From Planctobacterium marinum (lineage in GTDB: Bacteria; Pseudomonadota; Gammaproteobacteria; Enterobacterales; Alteromonadaceae): a stretch of 64,000 nt of DNA. Of the stretch, positions 15,651 through 24,744 are shown one piece after another. The stretch spans positions 361,736-425,735 of the forward strand of contig NZ_JAJEWQ010000003.1 of NCBI RefSeq assembly GCF_020687805.1. The letters run 5' to 3'. Each line of letters opens with the position of its first letter. Position 1 is the stretch's first letter. The notes beneath the pieces are model-generated. The model saw nothing but the letters and a program-made list of their open reading frames with translations, was not told the DNA's origin and made no database searches. The position numbers were made by a program, and so were the translations under genes.

Positions 15651-16904
15651 TCAGAATCGATATTCCAGCGCACCCATGATTTGATTTTGACTGACATCGG
15701 CTTGCTGGTCAGGGAACTGTAAACGGCTTGCGCGAAACCCGTCCAGATAGAGATATTCAGCACCTACTTGCCAGGCATCATTAATTTTGTATTTGTAACT
15801 CAATGTGATCCCATTGCCGTGCCCGTCATTGTCATCCGAGCTGATGTGATCGATATCTTTGGTTTCAAATTTGTCGAGCCGTAATGACACCCGATGTTGC
15901 TCCTGGGTGTAGTTCAGTAACAGGTAATATGCGGCAAAGTCGATGTTTAATTTACCATTCCACATTTCGCTATTGCCCACCATGGATTGAGCGATGAGAC
16001 GCCACGACTTGTTAAATCGGTACTGCCAGGCGAGGCTGTGATAACGGGTGTCCCATGCGAACTGACCGCCATCAGCCCTGGGGGCATGAATGTCGCCATT
16101 ATTGTCATAATAAAAATAGCGAAGCCGGCTTTTGCCGCGATAATTCCACTCACCACCGACATAGAAGCCGATGCGACCGTCAATTTCTCTGCTGGGTTCT
16201 GCCCAGGCTGCTTGTGCGGCAAGTTCCCCTTCTGGTCCAAGCGAGGGATACCTGTCAAAGAAGATAATCTCGTTGAGTACACTTTGTTTATTGTGTATTG
16301 CCCAGCCGCGCCAACCAAGCATAGAACCCAGGGTGTCATTTCCCTTGTACAATGCCCCGGTAACACTGAATTTGTGCGCAGAGCCTTGATTAACGATATC
16401 CAGTTTAGCTTCAATACCACCGGTGCGTTGTTCCTCAGCGATCCAGCTGTTGATGGCTGAAAAGCTATAAGTATAGGGCGAAAGCCAGCCCATATCGGTG
16501 TTTTCAAACGACATTTCCGGATAAAAAACGCCCACTTTAAAGGTCGGTCGGTAGGTTGCTGACCATATGGGCTTGTACTTCAGATACAATTGACTGGTGC
16601 CAAATCCGGCGTCCTGCTCAGTCTGGTAATGCACTACGCTGTGTAAACTTGTATAGCTGTTGATATCGTAGGATAAAGCGGCCAAAGCCTGCCCCAATTC
16701 CAGGCTGTCATCCTCGTCGTATCGGGTCTGCCCGGTTTGTCGTTGCAACCAACTTTGAGTTCCTTCACTGTGCACCAGGTTGAGCTGAAGCAATGCTTCG
16801 AAGTTGAAAGCGGCACCAGCCTGATGTGACATACCACAACACAACGCCGTCAATAGCAGCGATGGACACCTAAATACTTTTTTTGCTTGATTTGATAAAG
16901 TCAT
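15651..16904 (-). CDS. Outer-membrane beta-barrel protein
   Basis: 417 residues. An N-terminal signal peptide (LLLTALCCGMSHQAGAA region) is followed by alternating aromatic beta-strand patterns. The C-terminus is GALEYRF, ending in Phe, the signature recognised by the BAM complex. Strand-like pieces such as RLRYFYYDNNGD and WQVGAEYLYLDGFR fit a porin-like barrel. The substrate is unknown. Its ATG overlaps the TAA of the upstream cupredoxin gene (TAATG), so the two are translationally coupled. It is the third gene of an MCP-cupredoxin-barrel operon. Confidence 0.82.
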   Translation of the reverse strand: MTLSNQAKKVFRCPSLLLTALCCGMSHQAGAAFNFEALLQLNLVHSEGTQSWLQRQTGQTRYDEDDSLELGQALAALSYDINSYTSLHSVVHYQTEQDAGFGTSQLYLKYKPIWSATYRPTFKVGVFYPEMSFENTDMGWLSPYTYSFSAINSWIAEEQRTGGIEAKLDIVNQGSAHKFSVTGALYKGNDTLGSMLGWRGWAIHNKQSVLNEIIFFDRYPSLGPEGELAAQAAWAEPSREIDGRIGFYVGGEWNYRGKSRLRYFYYDNNGDIHAPRADGGQFAWDTRYHSLAWQYRFNKSWRLIAQSMVGNSEMWNGKLNIDFAAYYLLLNYTQEQHRVSLRLDKFETKDIDHISSDDNDGHGNGITLSYKYKINDAWQVGAEYLYLDGFRASRLQFPDQQADVSQNQIMGALEYRF

Positions 16905-17530
16905 TAGTAAGTTCCCAGGTCATCAATATCGAAATCATCGGCTTCGATAAGGGTTGTTTCAAGCTGTATTGCGTTGTGCTCCTGCAGCGCAATTTCCCGC
17001 TCTGTAATTTCACCATCGTGCAACAGAGGATGCCAAAGTTTAACGGATTTTACGCCACTGTGCAGACCATCAAGCGTTGCGTTGCCATTTTCATCAGTGA
17101 GTGCAAAAAACGGCGAATCCACCACAAAAATATAGCCCAACATCCAGTCATGCACGTTACAGCCGAGTTTTACAATACCGGCGTTTTCAAAGACCACAGG
17201 TGTCTGGTCATCGCCGCGATAAATCTTCTTTTCAAACTGTTTCGCCTCTGAAAATGAATAAACGTGATGGGCAATGTCGTCCTCATTTGGAAAGACCACA
17301 GGTGTGCCTTGCTGCACCGCCAGGATGTGAGGCGTGAACTGCTTGTCCCGTTGCGACATTTTGGCCTGTTGCAGGGTTACCGGTTTCGCGGTCTGATTAT
17401 CACCAGGCAGCATCACCAGCACATTTTTAAGGGGTTTGTCATTGGCGTCCTTTACGGTAATTTGCACTGCATAAATCTGAGAAGATAAACTAAGCAGTAT
17501 CCCGGATAAAATAAATTTAAAATAAATCAA
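16904..17530 (-). CDS. Secreted cupredoxin-like protein (methylamine-utilisation type)
   Basis: 208 residues with a signal peptide (ILLSLSSQIYA). A beta-sandwich start, ITVKDANDKPLKNVLVMLP, resembles carboxypeptidase-regulatory-like domains. The copper-site pattern follows: HHVYSFS, then KLGCNVHDWMLGY, giving His, Cys, His and Met in type-1 copper order. Proteins like this are often annotated as methylamine-utilisation or plastocyanin-like. It is periplasmic and could carry electrons or bind copper. It starts 10 bases after the MCP gene and is coupled to the outer-membrane protein gene. Confidence 0.85.
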   Translation of the reverse strand: MIYFKFILSGILLSLSSQIYAVQITVKDANDKPLKNVLVMLPGDNQTAKPVTLQQAKMSQRDKQFTPHILAVQQGTPVVFPNEDDIAHHVYSFSEAKQFEKKIYRGDDQTPVVFENAGIVKLGCNVHDWMLGYIFVVDSPFFALTDENGNATLDGLHSGVKSVKLWHPLLHDGEITEREIALQEHNAIQLETTLIEADDFDIDDLGTY

Positions 17531-17540
17531 TGTGTTAACC

Positions 17541-19172
17541 TCACTCTGTTTTGAACTGATTTAGCAAATGCTGAAGACTCAATGCATTATTTTTCAACAT
17601 TTGCATTTTTTCGCTGACCTCTGACGACAAGGTTTTTGCGTCATCTGCCAGCGACTTAAGACCACTAACCCTGGTTGTTGTGGTAACCACAATCTGCTGC
17701 TGCTCTTTGACTTGCAGGGATACCGATTGATTGGCAACCAGTTGTTCTTCACTGGCGTCATTGATGTGCGACATTAAGCGGCGAATGTTGGTGGCTCGCT
17801 CGCTTAACTGACGGGAGTGTTCCAGGCTTTGCACCATGACACAATCAGCATGACGCGATGCTTCAAGTAGCATTTGCAAATTTTTGCCAATATCCTGGGT
17901 CAGCTTTTGAGTTACCTTCGACAGGTTTCTCACCTCCCCTGCCACCACCGCAAATCCCCGCCCGTGTTGCTGCGCCCGGGCCGCTTCAATGGCGGCATTA
18001 AGAGACAATAAATTGGTTTGTTCAGCAATCTCGTTGATAGCACCGGTCACTTGTTCAATATCTTTGGTACAGCCCGACAAAGCCTTGATAGCAGAGGCGA
18101 TACGCTCTACTTCCTGGCTCATGTTGCCGATAGTTTCGCTGGCCAGTATCAGAGAATCGTCAGCGTCATTGACTAAGACACGGGCCTGCTCTGCAAGGGT
18201 GAGCGCAGTATTCGTGCTTGTTTGGATGCACTCAATAGAGTTAACCATCATTACCATGTCATTGTTGACCCGTTCGCTGTTAGAAGTTGTATCATCAGCA
18301 TTTGACTGAGACGCCTGCATGCTGCTCATAACATTTGCACAGCTGATATTGACCTGCTGCAAGGTGCCCTTGATGTCACTGATTAAGGCACTTTGATTTT
18401 TACAAAACCGGTTAAATGCCAACGCCAGATCCGTAAATTCACTGTCCCCCTGAACAGGTAACCGGGTGGTGAGATCTCCCTGTCCGGAGGCAATGACGTC
18501 AAATTGCTTTTTCAACTTATTGATGGGAGCAACAATGGAACGGGAGAGCAAAAAGCAAACCAGGATCACCATGCCCGTTGAAAGTACGGCAATGCCTGAA
18601 ATGGCCAGTTGGAGGTTGCGTTGACTGTGTTCCGAGTCAGTTACAACCTGCCTGGCACCTGTGTTGATTTGTTGAATCAGACCGCTCATCGTGTCTTTTA
18701 ACAGGGCAAATTCGAAGTTGGCGTCTTTCATGGTGAGCTCAAGTGCCTGACGACGACTTTCACGACTATTTTGCTCGCGCAGTAAAAACACCCTGAAAGA
18801 GATCTCACTCCACTTGTGCAAAGCGTTTTCCGCAGCCTGGATCAGATCCTCATCGACATCATCTAGTTGCAATGCTCTCACGTCATTCAATAACCTGATT
18901 GCAGAGGCAATATTGGTTTCATGATAGGTTTTAAGGCCAGAAAAAAGCGGTTTAGCCGGGTCAACAAGGATAATAGTGCGCTCTGTAGATATCGCCCGGT
19001 TAAGGTTAGCTTCCGCCGATAAAACTGCCTGAACGGCAACCAGGTATTTTTTTGAGATAGTGTCGATGCTATTACCCATGATTGCTGTGCTGAAATACAG
19101 CGCGGCAATGTTTCCCAGCACTACTGACGTCACCATGCAGGATATAAACAGGATTTGATGACGAATTTTCAT
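17541..19172 (-). CDS. Methyl-accepting chemotaxis protein
   Basis: 543 residues. An N-terminal membrane helix ([21 protein letters not shown]) is followed by a periplasmic helical domain of about 155 residues of four-helix-bundle type. A second helix ([21 protein letters not shown]) leads to a HAMP domain ([16 protein letters not shown]) and the signalling domain. The conserved hairpin tip reads [17 protein letters not shown] then [15 protein letters not shown]. It has no C-terminal receptor-tether pentapeptide. It reports to CheA/CheW. The downstream cupredoxin suggests the stimulus may be copper or redox related (inference). Confidence 0.93.
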   Translation of the reverse strand: MKIRHQILFISCMVTSVVLGNIAALYFSTAIMGNSIDTISKKYLVAVQAVLSAEANLNRAISTERTIILVDPAKPLFSGLKTYHETNIASAIRLLNDVRALQLDDVDEDLIQAAENALHKWSEISFRVFLLREQNSRESRRQALELTMKDANFEFALLKDTMSGLIQQINTGARQVVTDSEHSQRNLQLAISGIAVLSTGMVILVCFLLSRSIVAPINKLKKQFDVIASGQGDLTTRLPVQGDSEFTDLALAFNRFCKNQSALISDIKGTLQQVNISCANVMSSMQASQSNADDTTSNSERVNNDMVMMVNSIECIQTSTNTALTLAEQARVLVNDADDSLILASETIGNMSQEVERIASAIKALSGCTKDIEQVTGAINEIAEQTNLLSLNAAIEAARAQQHGRGFAVVAGEVRNLSKVTQKLTQDIGKNLQMLLEASRHADCVMVQSLEHSRQLSERATNIRRLMSHINDASEEQLVANQSVSLQVKEQQQIVVTTTTRVSGLKSLADDAKTLSSEVSEKMQMLKNNALSLQHLLNQFKTE

Positions 19173-19399
19173 GGAAAGGCGCTCCTCGCAACTAACATCA
19201 AGCTTTCCCGTGAACTTATGCCTGATTGCTGTGTAACCAGATAAAACTGAAATTTCACTGAGGTTAGAGTACCCCCGTGGATCTTTTCGTGGTAATTAGC
19301 GTTGTATTTTGATTGATTTACTTGCCACTCGTCGGATGAGCAGCAGGTCAACATAGAAAATCCCGTAGGCGAAACTACGCACTCATCACAGGAAGCAAA

Positions 19400-20860
19400 T
19401 CAGGCGGCTGTGAGTTCATTGAGCGTATTGCCCCATAAATTCTGATGACGGGAATAAGCAAAGTACTCATAGGGCAACCAAAAACTGGGGATTAGACTGC
19501 TAACCATCATTCGTCGCGAAGCATCAAAGTACAACAGAGCCAGTATTTCTCGTAATCGTTTTTCCGGCACTCTTTCTAACTTCTTTCGGGCAAACCGGAA
19601 ATACAGGTTGTTCTCTTTAGCAATGATCATATCTTGCCCAACGGCGGAGTATGTCAGGTTGCGGGTGACGGCCCGACAGCGCGGATGCTTTGGTGAAGCC
19701 GGATACAGGCTGGTCACAATGGCGAATTCATACCGGTCCTGGTCCTTTTCTTCCCCACATTTCGGAATATAAGCGATGCCATAGCCAGGCGGAAAGTACC
19801 CCAGGATGGTTTCCAGACTTGTCACGGCATCTTTTCCGACTAATCCACGCCTGGCTCGATCGCAAATGACACGGGTAATTTTGGGAATGTTGTCATAGTG
19901 GCAGGCCGGAGACATCAATAAGTTGGTATACATTTGCGGCAAACGCAACAAATCCCCAACTGTACCGGGTTTAAATGCCGCACAATGTAATAACGTTCGG
20001 ATGAATTTGAATTTTTCTTTGTTTTCTTCGGCCTGTTGATGTTGTTTACGACACAATCTGTTTAGTGGTTGGTTGCCCGCTTCAATCCCCTCAGAGAGAT
20101 AATTCAGGGTAAAACCATACGCTTCCTGGTCTATGCGCACTGTCATTTTTCTGCGTTTTGTTGGGCACAAGTCAGTCTCTTGCTCCAGTGCCTTGTTCAG
20201 TGCCCTTATTTCCGGGTGAATGGTCCCCACTTCCTGCAGTAACGAAGCCATGATCATCGGTATCTGAATATGGGTTTTAAAGGGACAGGTTGCATCAACA
20301 ATGTCATCATTGTCATTGTTATCGCTGTATGTTTTGGGCCCTTCTATTCGTTGCTCAGCGTATTTCAGAACATAGCTATTTTTAATCAATCCCTGGCTGA
20401 GCATATGATCTAACAGCAATATACTTAACGTTGCGCGATACAAATGTCGCCCGGCCTGAAACATTGGCTTGTCTCTTTCCCAGCGACTTAACAACAAAAT
20501 AGTACTCATTAGACGGGCACACTTTTGCTGCCGGCGCTCCGGACTTGCGGCCCCGACCAGGGTATAAATCTCCTCGCATACGGCACACCATTCTGCATAG
20601 TTATCTTGCAGTTTTTCTTCGAGTTTTTCTTTTAAGAAATTGCGATGATATGGGCCATAAGGATTGCCTCTGGCTAAATTATCAGCACCCAGATTTGATT
20701 GTTTATTCTGGGTTGCCTGATGCTCTATTTGATGAGATTCAAATAATAAAGAAGCGTGTTTGTATAGCGAACTTTGCTTTCCGGAATATTGCTCTATTCG
20801 CGCGGCCAGTGACTTTACGGCCTGAGTAAAGTAGTTTTCACTCATCTTGTGTTTGCTCAT
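19400..20860 (-). CDS. Large cytoplasmic protein of unknown function
   Basis: 486 residues with no signal peptide or membrane helix. The middle contains CPFKTHIQIPMIMASLLQEVG. The C-terminal third contains LETILGYFPPGYGIAYIP and AIVTSLYPASPKHPRC, which remind me of the tail that follows HD-GYP or HD-type domains. I see no intact HD or GYP catalytic motif, so that resemblance is weak. It is monocistronic; its ATG at 20860 has an AGGAACAAGC-type leader. Function unknown. Confidence 0.65.
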   Translation of the reverse strand: MSKHKMSENYFTQAVKSLAARIEQYSGKQSSLYKHASLLFESHQIEHQATQNKQSNLGADNLARGNPYGPYHRNFLKEKLEEKLQDNYAEWCAVCEEIYTLVGAASPERRQQKCARLMSTILLLSRWERDKPMFQAGRHLYRATLSILLLDHMLSQGLIKNSYVLKYAEQRIEGPKTYSDNNDNDDIVDATCPFKTHIQIPMIMASLLQEVGTIHPEIRALNKALEQETDLCPTKRRKMTVRIDQEAYGFTLNYLSEGIEAGNQPLNRLCRKQHQQAEENKEKFKFIRTLLHCAAFKPGTVGDLLRLPQMYTNLLMSPACHYDNIPKITRVICDRARRGLVGKDAVTSLETILGYFPPGYGIAYIPKCGEEKDQDRYEFAIVTSLYPASPKHPRCRAVTRNLTYSAVGQDMIIAKENNLYFRFARKKLERVPEKRLREILALLYFDASRRMMVSSLIPSFWLPYEYFAYSRHQNLWGNTLNELTAA

Positions 20861-21062
20861 GCTTGTTCCTTCATGCTTAACCGGAGCTGTTTGGGAGCGT
20901 GAATATACAGACGGTTCGTGTGAATGAGCGTGTGAAACAACGTTGTTTTTTGCCAGTTTTTAACAGACACTCTCGGTATTCATGGGCAGACACACTGCCC
21001 CCTTGTCTCCAAAACACCGGCGATGATAATTTATCGCTGTGAATACAAATTCAGGATAGGTT

Positions 21063-21677
21063 ATGACACTGCTATCAGCGTTCGCCTTATTTGGCGCTTT
21101 GGTAATCCTGGCCGTTATTCCCGGCCCGGGAATTTTTGCTGTTGTCGCCCGCACCCTTGCTTCCGGGTATCGTCATGGCGTTGTGGCATCAATAGGTATC
21201 GTTGTCGGGGATTTTGTGTTTATTACTTTAGCCCTGCTCGGTCTGGCGGCCCTGTCTGAAGTGACGGGAACCTTTTTTACCCTGGTAAAATACCTGGGTG
21301 CAGCTTACCTTTTCTGGCTGGGTGTCTCCCTGATTCTGGTACAAAACAAACGCACCAGGGTGACGCCGGTTGCATCCTCCCGATACGGATTGAGCTTTGC
21401 CGCCGGACTGTTTACCACGCTGGGCAACCCCAAGGCCATTTTGTTTTATCTGAGCTTTTTCCCGGCTTTTGTGGATCTTGCCGACATTACACTTATCGAG
21501 ACGGCCGCATTGTATGTCATCGCGGCTATCGCCGTTGGGGGTGTGATGCTGTGCTATGTATTGGCGACCCACAAAGCCCAGGCATCATTGTCATCAGCCT
21601 CTGACAAACCCTTTTTGCGCTTCGGGGCCGGGTCTTTGTTGCTGGGCAGTGGCTTTTGGGTTGCCATGAAAGGCTAA
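21063..21677 (+). CDS. LysE/RhtB-family exporter
   Basis: 204 residues, about six membrane helices, with the LysE-family N-terminus ALVILAVIPGPGIFAVVART and the conserved YLGAAYLFWLGVSLI and FTTLGNPKAILFYLSFFPAFVD. The family exports amino acids or related metabolites from the cytoplasm. The substrate cannot be read from sequence. The ATG at 21063 follows GATAGGTT. A tautomerase gene follows 35 bases downstream in the same direction. Confidence 0.92.
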   Translation: MTLLSAFALFGALVILAVIPGPGIFAVVARTLASGYRHGVVASIGIVVGDFVFITLALLGLAALSEVTGTFFTLVKYLGAAYLFWLGVSLILVQNKRTRVTPVASSRYGLSFAAGLFTTLGNPKAILFYLSFFPAFVDLADITLIETAALYVIAAIAVGGVMLCYVLATHKAQASLSSASDKPFLRFGAGSLLLGSGFWVAMKG

Positions 21678-21712
21678 ATCATTCACACACTGATTATAAA
21701 GGAACATCGCTT

Positions 21713-21916
21713 ATGCCATACGTAAATGTACAAATCACAAAAGGAGCCAGCAGAGCTCAAAAAGCTGAACTGGTGAAAGATATCACTGCGTCGCTGAACC
21801 GGGTGTTGGGCAAAAAGCCAGAATACACCCACGTGGTTATTCAGGAAATTGACGAGCAGGACTGGGGTTATGCCGGTATGCTCACCGATGACTGGAAAAA
21901 GACTCAAACTGATTAA
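21713..21916 (+). CDS. 4-oxalocrotonate tautomerase-like protein
   Basis: 67 residues. After the initiator Met the first residue is Pro (MPYVNVQITKG), the catalytic base of the 4-OT superfamily. The rest, RAQKAELVKDITASLNRVLGK and THVVIQEID, matches the family. ATG 21713 is chosen because it exposes that proline and follows AAAGGA. Members are small oligomeric tautomerases; the natural substrate here is unknown. Confidence 0.92.
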   Translation: MPYVNVQITKGASRAQKAELVKDITASLNRVLGKKPEYTHVVIQEIDEQDWGYAGMLTDDWKKTQTD

Positions 21917-21922
21917 TCCTTG

Positions 21923-22366
21923 ATGCAACACAACTATAACGCAGCCCCCAGGAGAGCGCTTTTGCACTGTTTAAAATCAATAATCACAGTTATTACGCTG
22001 TTTGTCACCGGCACCTGTTACGCTACACATTTAGAGGGTGTTTGGGAGCTGGAGTCCGGTGAATACCGGGATCACAAGGGTAAACTGGTGGCCTATAGTG
22101 AACTCAACCTCAAGGCCATCAAAATCATAAATCAACAGCACTTTAGCTTTGTTACCCTGTCTGGAGAAACGTTTTGGGGATCGGGAACGGGCACCTTTGA
22201 AGATACTGGCACTCAGTACATTGAAACACCGATTTTTACCTCTTACCAGGCTCCTAAAGGCCAACAATATGTTTTCGATTACGAACTGGAAGGTGACTAC
22301 TGGCGCACATCACGATGGGAAGACGCAGTGCGGGTAGAATACGAAGTCTGGCGGAAAAAACAATGA
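21923..22366 (+). CDS. Exported lipocalin-like protein of unknown function
   Basis: 147 residues with a signal peptide (SIITVITLFVTGTCYA). The mature part begins THLEGVWELESGEYRDHKG and is beta-rich with many aromatic residues (QHFSFVTLSGETFWGSGTG, DYWRTSRWEDAVRVEYEVW). This resembles small periplasmic lipocalin-like proteins. The ATG at 21923 is preferred to the TTG at 21920. Its stop overlaps the start of the next gene (ATGA). Confidence 0.65.
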   Translation: MQHNYNAAPRRALLHCLKSIITVITLFVTGTCYATHLEGVWELESGEYRDHKGKLVAYSELNLKAIKIINQQHFSFVTLSGETFWGSGTGTFEDTGTQYIETPIFTSYQAPKGQQYVFDYELEGDYWRTSRWEDAVRVEYEVWRKKQ

Positions 22367-22662
22367 CACCTGAACAAAAACAACACATTATTGACACAAG
22401 TTGGGAGCTGCATGAAGCAGTAGAAAAAGCCTACCTTGAGCATCAAGCCAAAAAAGGCGATGCCAGTTGGCCTGAAAAACAGCGCTTGTTACTGGCAGAT
22501 ATGGCTCTGCATTTGCTGCAAACGGCAATGTCACCGCAAGCGTTATCGCAGGATAAACTGAGAAACAACTTGCACGCCATCATGACGATTTCCGACCAGT
22601 ATTTACCTTCAGCGCAATTAGCAAAGGCCACTGAAAGGCTCTATCTCCCAAATGAACAATAG
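22363..22662 (+). CDS. Small helical protein of unknown function
   Basis: 99 residues, predicted mostly helical: TPEQKQHIIDTSWELHEAVE, AKKGDASWPEKQRLLLADMA and LRNNLHAIMTISDQYLPSAQ. No family is recognised. The ATG overlaps the preceding stop by four bases (ATGA), so it is translationally coupled to the lipocalin-like gene. A cupin gene follows after 21 bases. Confidence 0.6.
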   Translation: MTPEQKQHIIDTSWELHEAVEKAYLEHQAKKGDASWPEKQRLLLADMALHLLQTAMSPQALSQDKLRNNLHAIMTISDQYLPSAQLAKATERLYLPNEQ

Positions 22663-22683
22663 CATTACAGGTAAGCGCATCAG

Positions 22684-23052
22684 GTGACAACTAAAAGCAA
22701 GCCGATTTCCATGGCGAATGCCGAACACTATCGCTGGGGTGACGTATGTGATGGGTGGCATCTGGTAAAAACCCAACAGCTCAGTGTGATTCAGGAACGC
22801 GTCCCACCGGGCGCTGGTGAGCAGCGTCACTTCCATCGACATGCAGAACAATTCTTTTTTGTAGTGTCGGGCATTGCAACCCTGGAAGTAGATAACACCG
22901 TGTATACCCTCGCCCCCCAACAGGGTATGCATATCAGCGCCGGAATTCCGCACCAACTCAGCAATCAACAGGATGAAGCACTGATTTTTACAGTCACGTC
23001 TACCCCGCCAAGTCATGGTGATCGCTTTCCTGCTAAACCTGCTAATAAGTAG
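22684..23052 (+). CDS. Single-domain cupin protein
   Basis: 122 residues with the two cupin motifs. Motif 1 is ERVPPGAGEQRHFHRHAEQFFFVVSG, supplying two histidines and a glutamate or glutamine position; motif 2 is MHISAGIPHQLSN with the third His. The residues fit a metal-binding cupin. It starts with GTG at 22684. The substrate is unknown; family members include isomerases, dioxygenases and binding proteins. Confidence 0.85.
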   Translation: MTTKSKPISMANAEHYRWGDVCDGWHLVKTQQLSVIQERVPPGAGEQRHFHRHAEQFFFVVSGIATLEVDNTVYTLAPQQGMHISAGIPHQLSNQQDEALIFTVTSTPPSHGDRFPAKPANK

Positions 23053-23188
23053 TAAATTGTGAACCAGCTATCATTTTTGCCACTTGTTTAAAACGCCACT
23101 GGCGTTAACATTGTTGCCATCTTCTCAGGAATTCAAGAAGGGAAAGCGATGGAGTGCTTTACGCAAGGATGCGGACGTTTACTTCAGA

Positions 23189-23434
23189 TTAAAAGCGCAC
23201 CGTCTGAAATCGGGCATTTGGAGTAATAACCTGAATTTCCTCAATCTCTTCTGTAACAACTTCAATCTGATCTTGATCTACCGTTTTAATGCGCAGTACT
23301 TCCTGTCGTTTATCTGATAGCAAAACATCCTCTGCAAGACCTGAGTGGCTGGCGCCCTTTTTGGTTACAACCTTGACGTTATAATGAAACATGCAAATGA
23401 TTTCCAGATAGTCGTGTAAATCGCATTTCAACAT
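23189..23434 (-). CDS. rof: Rof/YaeO-like Rho-binding antiterminator
   Basis: 81 residues. The start MLKCDLHDYLEIICMFHYNV, the middle KKGASHSGLAEDVLLSDKRQEVLRI-type strands and the C-terminal VVTEEIEEIQVI match the Rof (YaeO) fold. Rof binds and inhibits the transcription terminator Rho. The ATG at 23434 is preceded by AAGGAATTTAATC. The assignment rests on short sequence and could be another LSm-like protein. It is divergent from the retropepsin gene. Confidence 0.75.
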   Translation of the reverse strand: MLKCDLHDYLEIICMFHYNVKVVTKKGASHSGLAEDVLLSDKRQEVLRIKTVDQDQIEVVTEEIEEIQVITPNARFQTVRF

Positions 23435-23571
23435 GATTAAATTCCTTTGATTGCTTCGCGTCTCAATGAAAGACCGGACAACAACGGCAAAAATAACAGC
23501 ATAAGACATTGTTCTTCTGACAAGAATAGCGCTAACATTAGCCTATTATTGACTAAATTAATGCCCCAATC

Positions 23572-24744
23572 GTGAGACTTGTTGTTGTTCTGCTAAGTGG
23601 ACTACTGGCCCTGTCCATTGCGTTAAACGTATATTTCTTTGCACAACTCACTCTGGGCGATTTTAGTCAGGAGCAGAGTGAATTTAAAACTCAACGCGCT
23701 GATCTGTCCGCGCCCCGAAGCGTACCGCAAACCATTAACGAGCCTTCACCATTGGAAATTGCATTCAGCGAATTTGATTTTGATACTGTCCTGTCCCTGT
23801 ATGAAACGTTAGCGCAGACGTCTCCCGAGCAGGCTGAGCAAATCAAACAGCAATGGTTTGAACGTATCCATTCGGCGATTAGGCAGTCACAATCCAGTGA
23901 ATCTACGCACCCCTACAGCCTGTTTATTCAGGATTACCTCAAACTTTGGCCCTATGACAGCGAGTTTCTGTATCTGGAAATTCTCAACAACCAACACAAC
24001 GAAGCCCCGACTGATCTGCTGGTAAGCCTTTATACCCTGCTCCAGAGCGATATCAATGAACACCTTGAGGCGCTTATCGCCGGTAAGATTAAGCAAGACC
24101 TGAATGCCATGATGACTCAGCTTGCCGAAGTAGGCGCCTGGGATATTTTAGCCACATCGCTGGAAACCCTGATGGCCTATGATCAGAACAACCGTGAAAT
24201 TCTGGTTAACCTTGCCTATGCCTATGCGCAATCAGGACAATTTAGTTTAATGGAAAACGTTCTGTCCTATTTACCTCAACAAGATGCAGAAATAGCCCGG
24301 TTGCGACAATTCAGAGACAAGCAATTAGCCAAAGAAGAAGTGGCCAGCACCACTGACAGCGGCATCGCTTTGGATAAGATTGGAGACCACTACCTGGTTC
24401 GCACACTCATTCAGGACCGGTTCGAAGCCGTATTGATGATAGATACCGGCGCATCGACCACGGTGATCAGTCGGGAATTGTTTCGCGCGATAAATCACAG
24501 CCTGGATACAGAGTACCTTGGCAGGTATTCAGTAAATACTGCCAATGGCCGGGTGCGGGCTCCGGTTTACCGTTTCAAAAGCTTGAGTATCGAAGGCAAT
24601 CGGGTTAGCAACATTGCAATGGTGGTGCTGCCGCTGGAAGAGTTGCAAGCCGATGGCTTGTTAGGCATGAATTTTTTACGGGCGTTTCGGTTTTTAATCG
24701 ACCAGGATGAAAACAGCCTGCATCTGTTTGCCCGCTCTTCTTAG
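23572..24744 (+). CDS. Membrane-anchored retropepsin-like aspartic protease
   Basis: 390 residues. One N-terminal membrane anchor (LVVVLLSGLLALSIALNVYFF) is followed by about 230 mostly helical, TPR-like residues (FLYLEILNNQHNEAP, ILVNLAYAYAQSGQF). The C-terminal domain has the retropepsin active-site LMIDTGASTTVIS and the second loop ADGLLGMNFLRAF. Bacterial proteins of this type act as homodimeric proteases in the periplasm or facing it. It begins with GTG at 23572. Its stop overlaps the convergent MFS gene's stop by three to four bases (TTAG). Confidence 0.85.
   Translation: MRLVVVLLSGLLALSIALNVYFFAQLTLGDFSQEQSEFKTQRADLSAPRSVPQTINEPSPLEIAFSEFDFDTVLSLYETLAQTSPEQAEQIKQQWFERIHSAIRQSQSSESTHPYSLFIQDYLKLWPYDSEFLYLEILNNQHNEAPTDLLVSLYTLLQSDINEHLEALIAGKIKQDLNAMMTQLAEVGAWDILATSLETLMAYDQNNREILVNLAYAYAQSGQFSLMENVLSYLPQQDAEIARLRQFRDKQLAKEEVASTTDSGIALDKIGDHYLVRTLIQDRFEAVLMIDTGASTTVISRELFRAINHSLDTEYLGRYSVNTANGRVRAPVYRFKSLSIEGNRVSNIAMVVLPLEELQADGLLGMNFLRAFRFLIDQDENSLHLFARSS

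Noticed and set aside
19169-19354. Small minus-strand frame upstream of the MCP gene
   Set aside because: It overlaps the MCP start, has no recognisable features and is probably the leader region of that gene.
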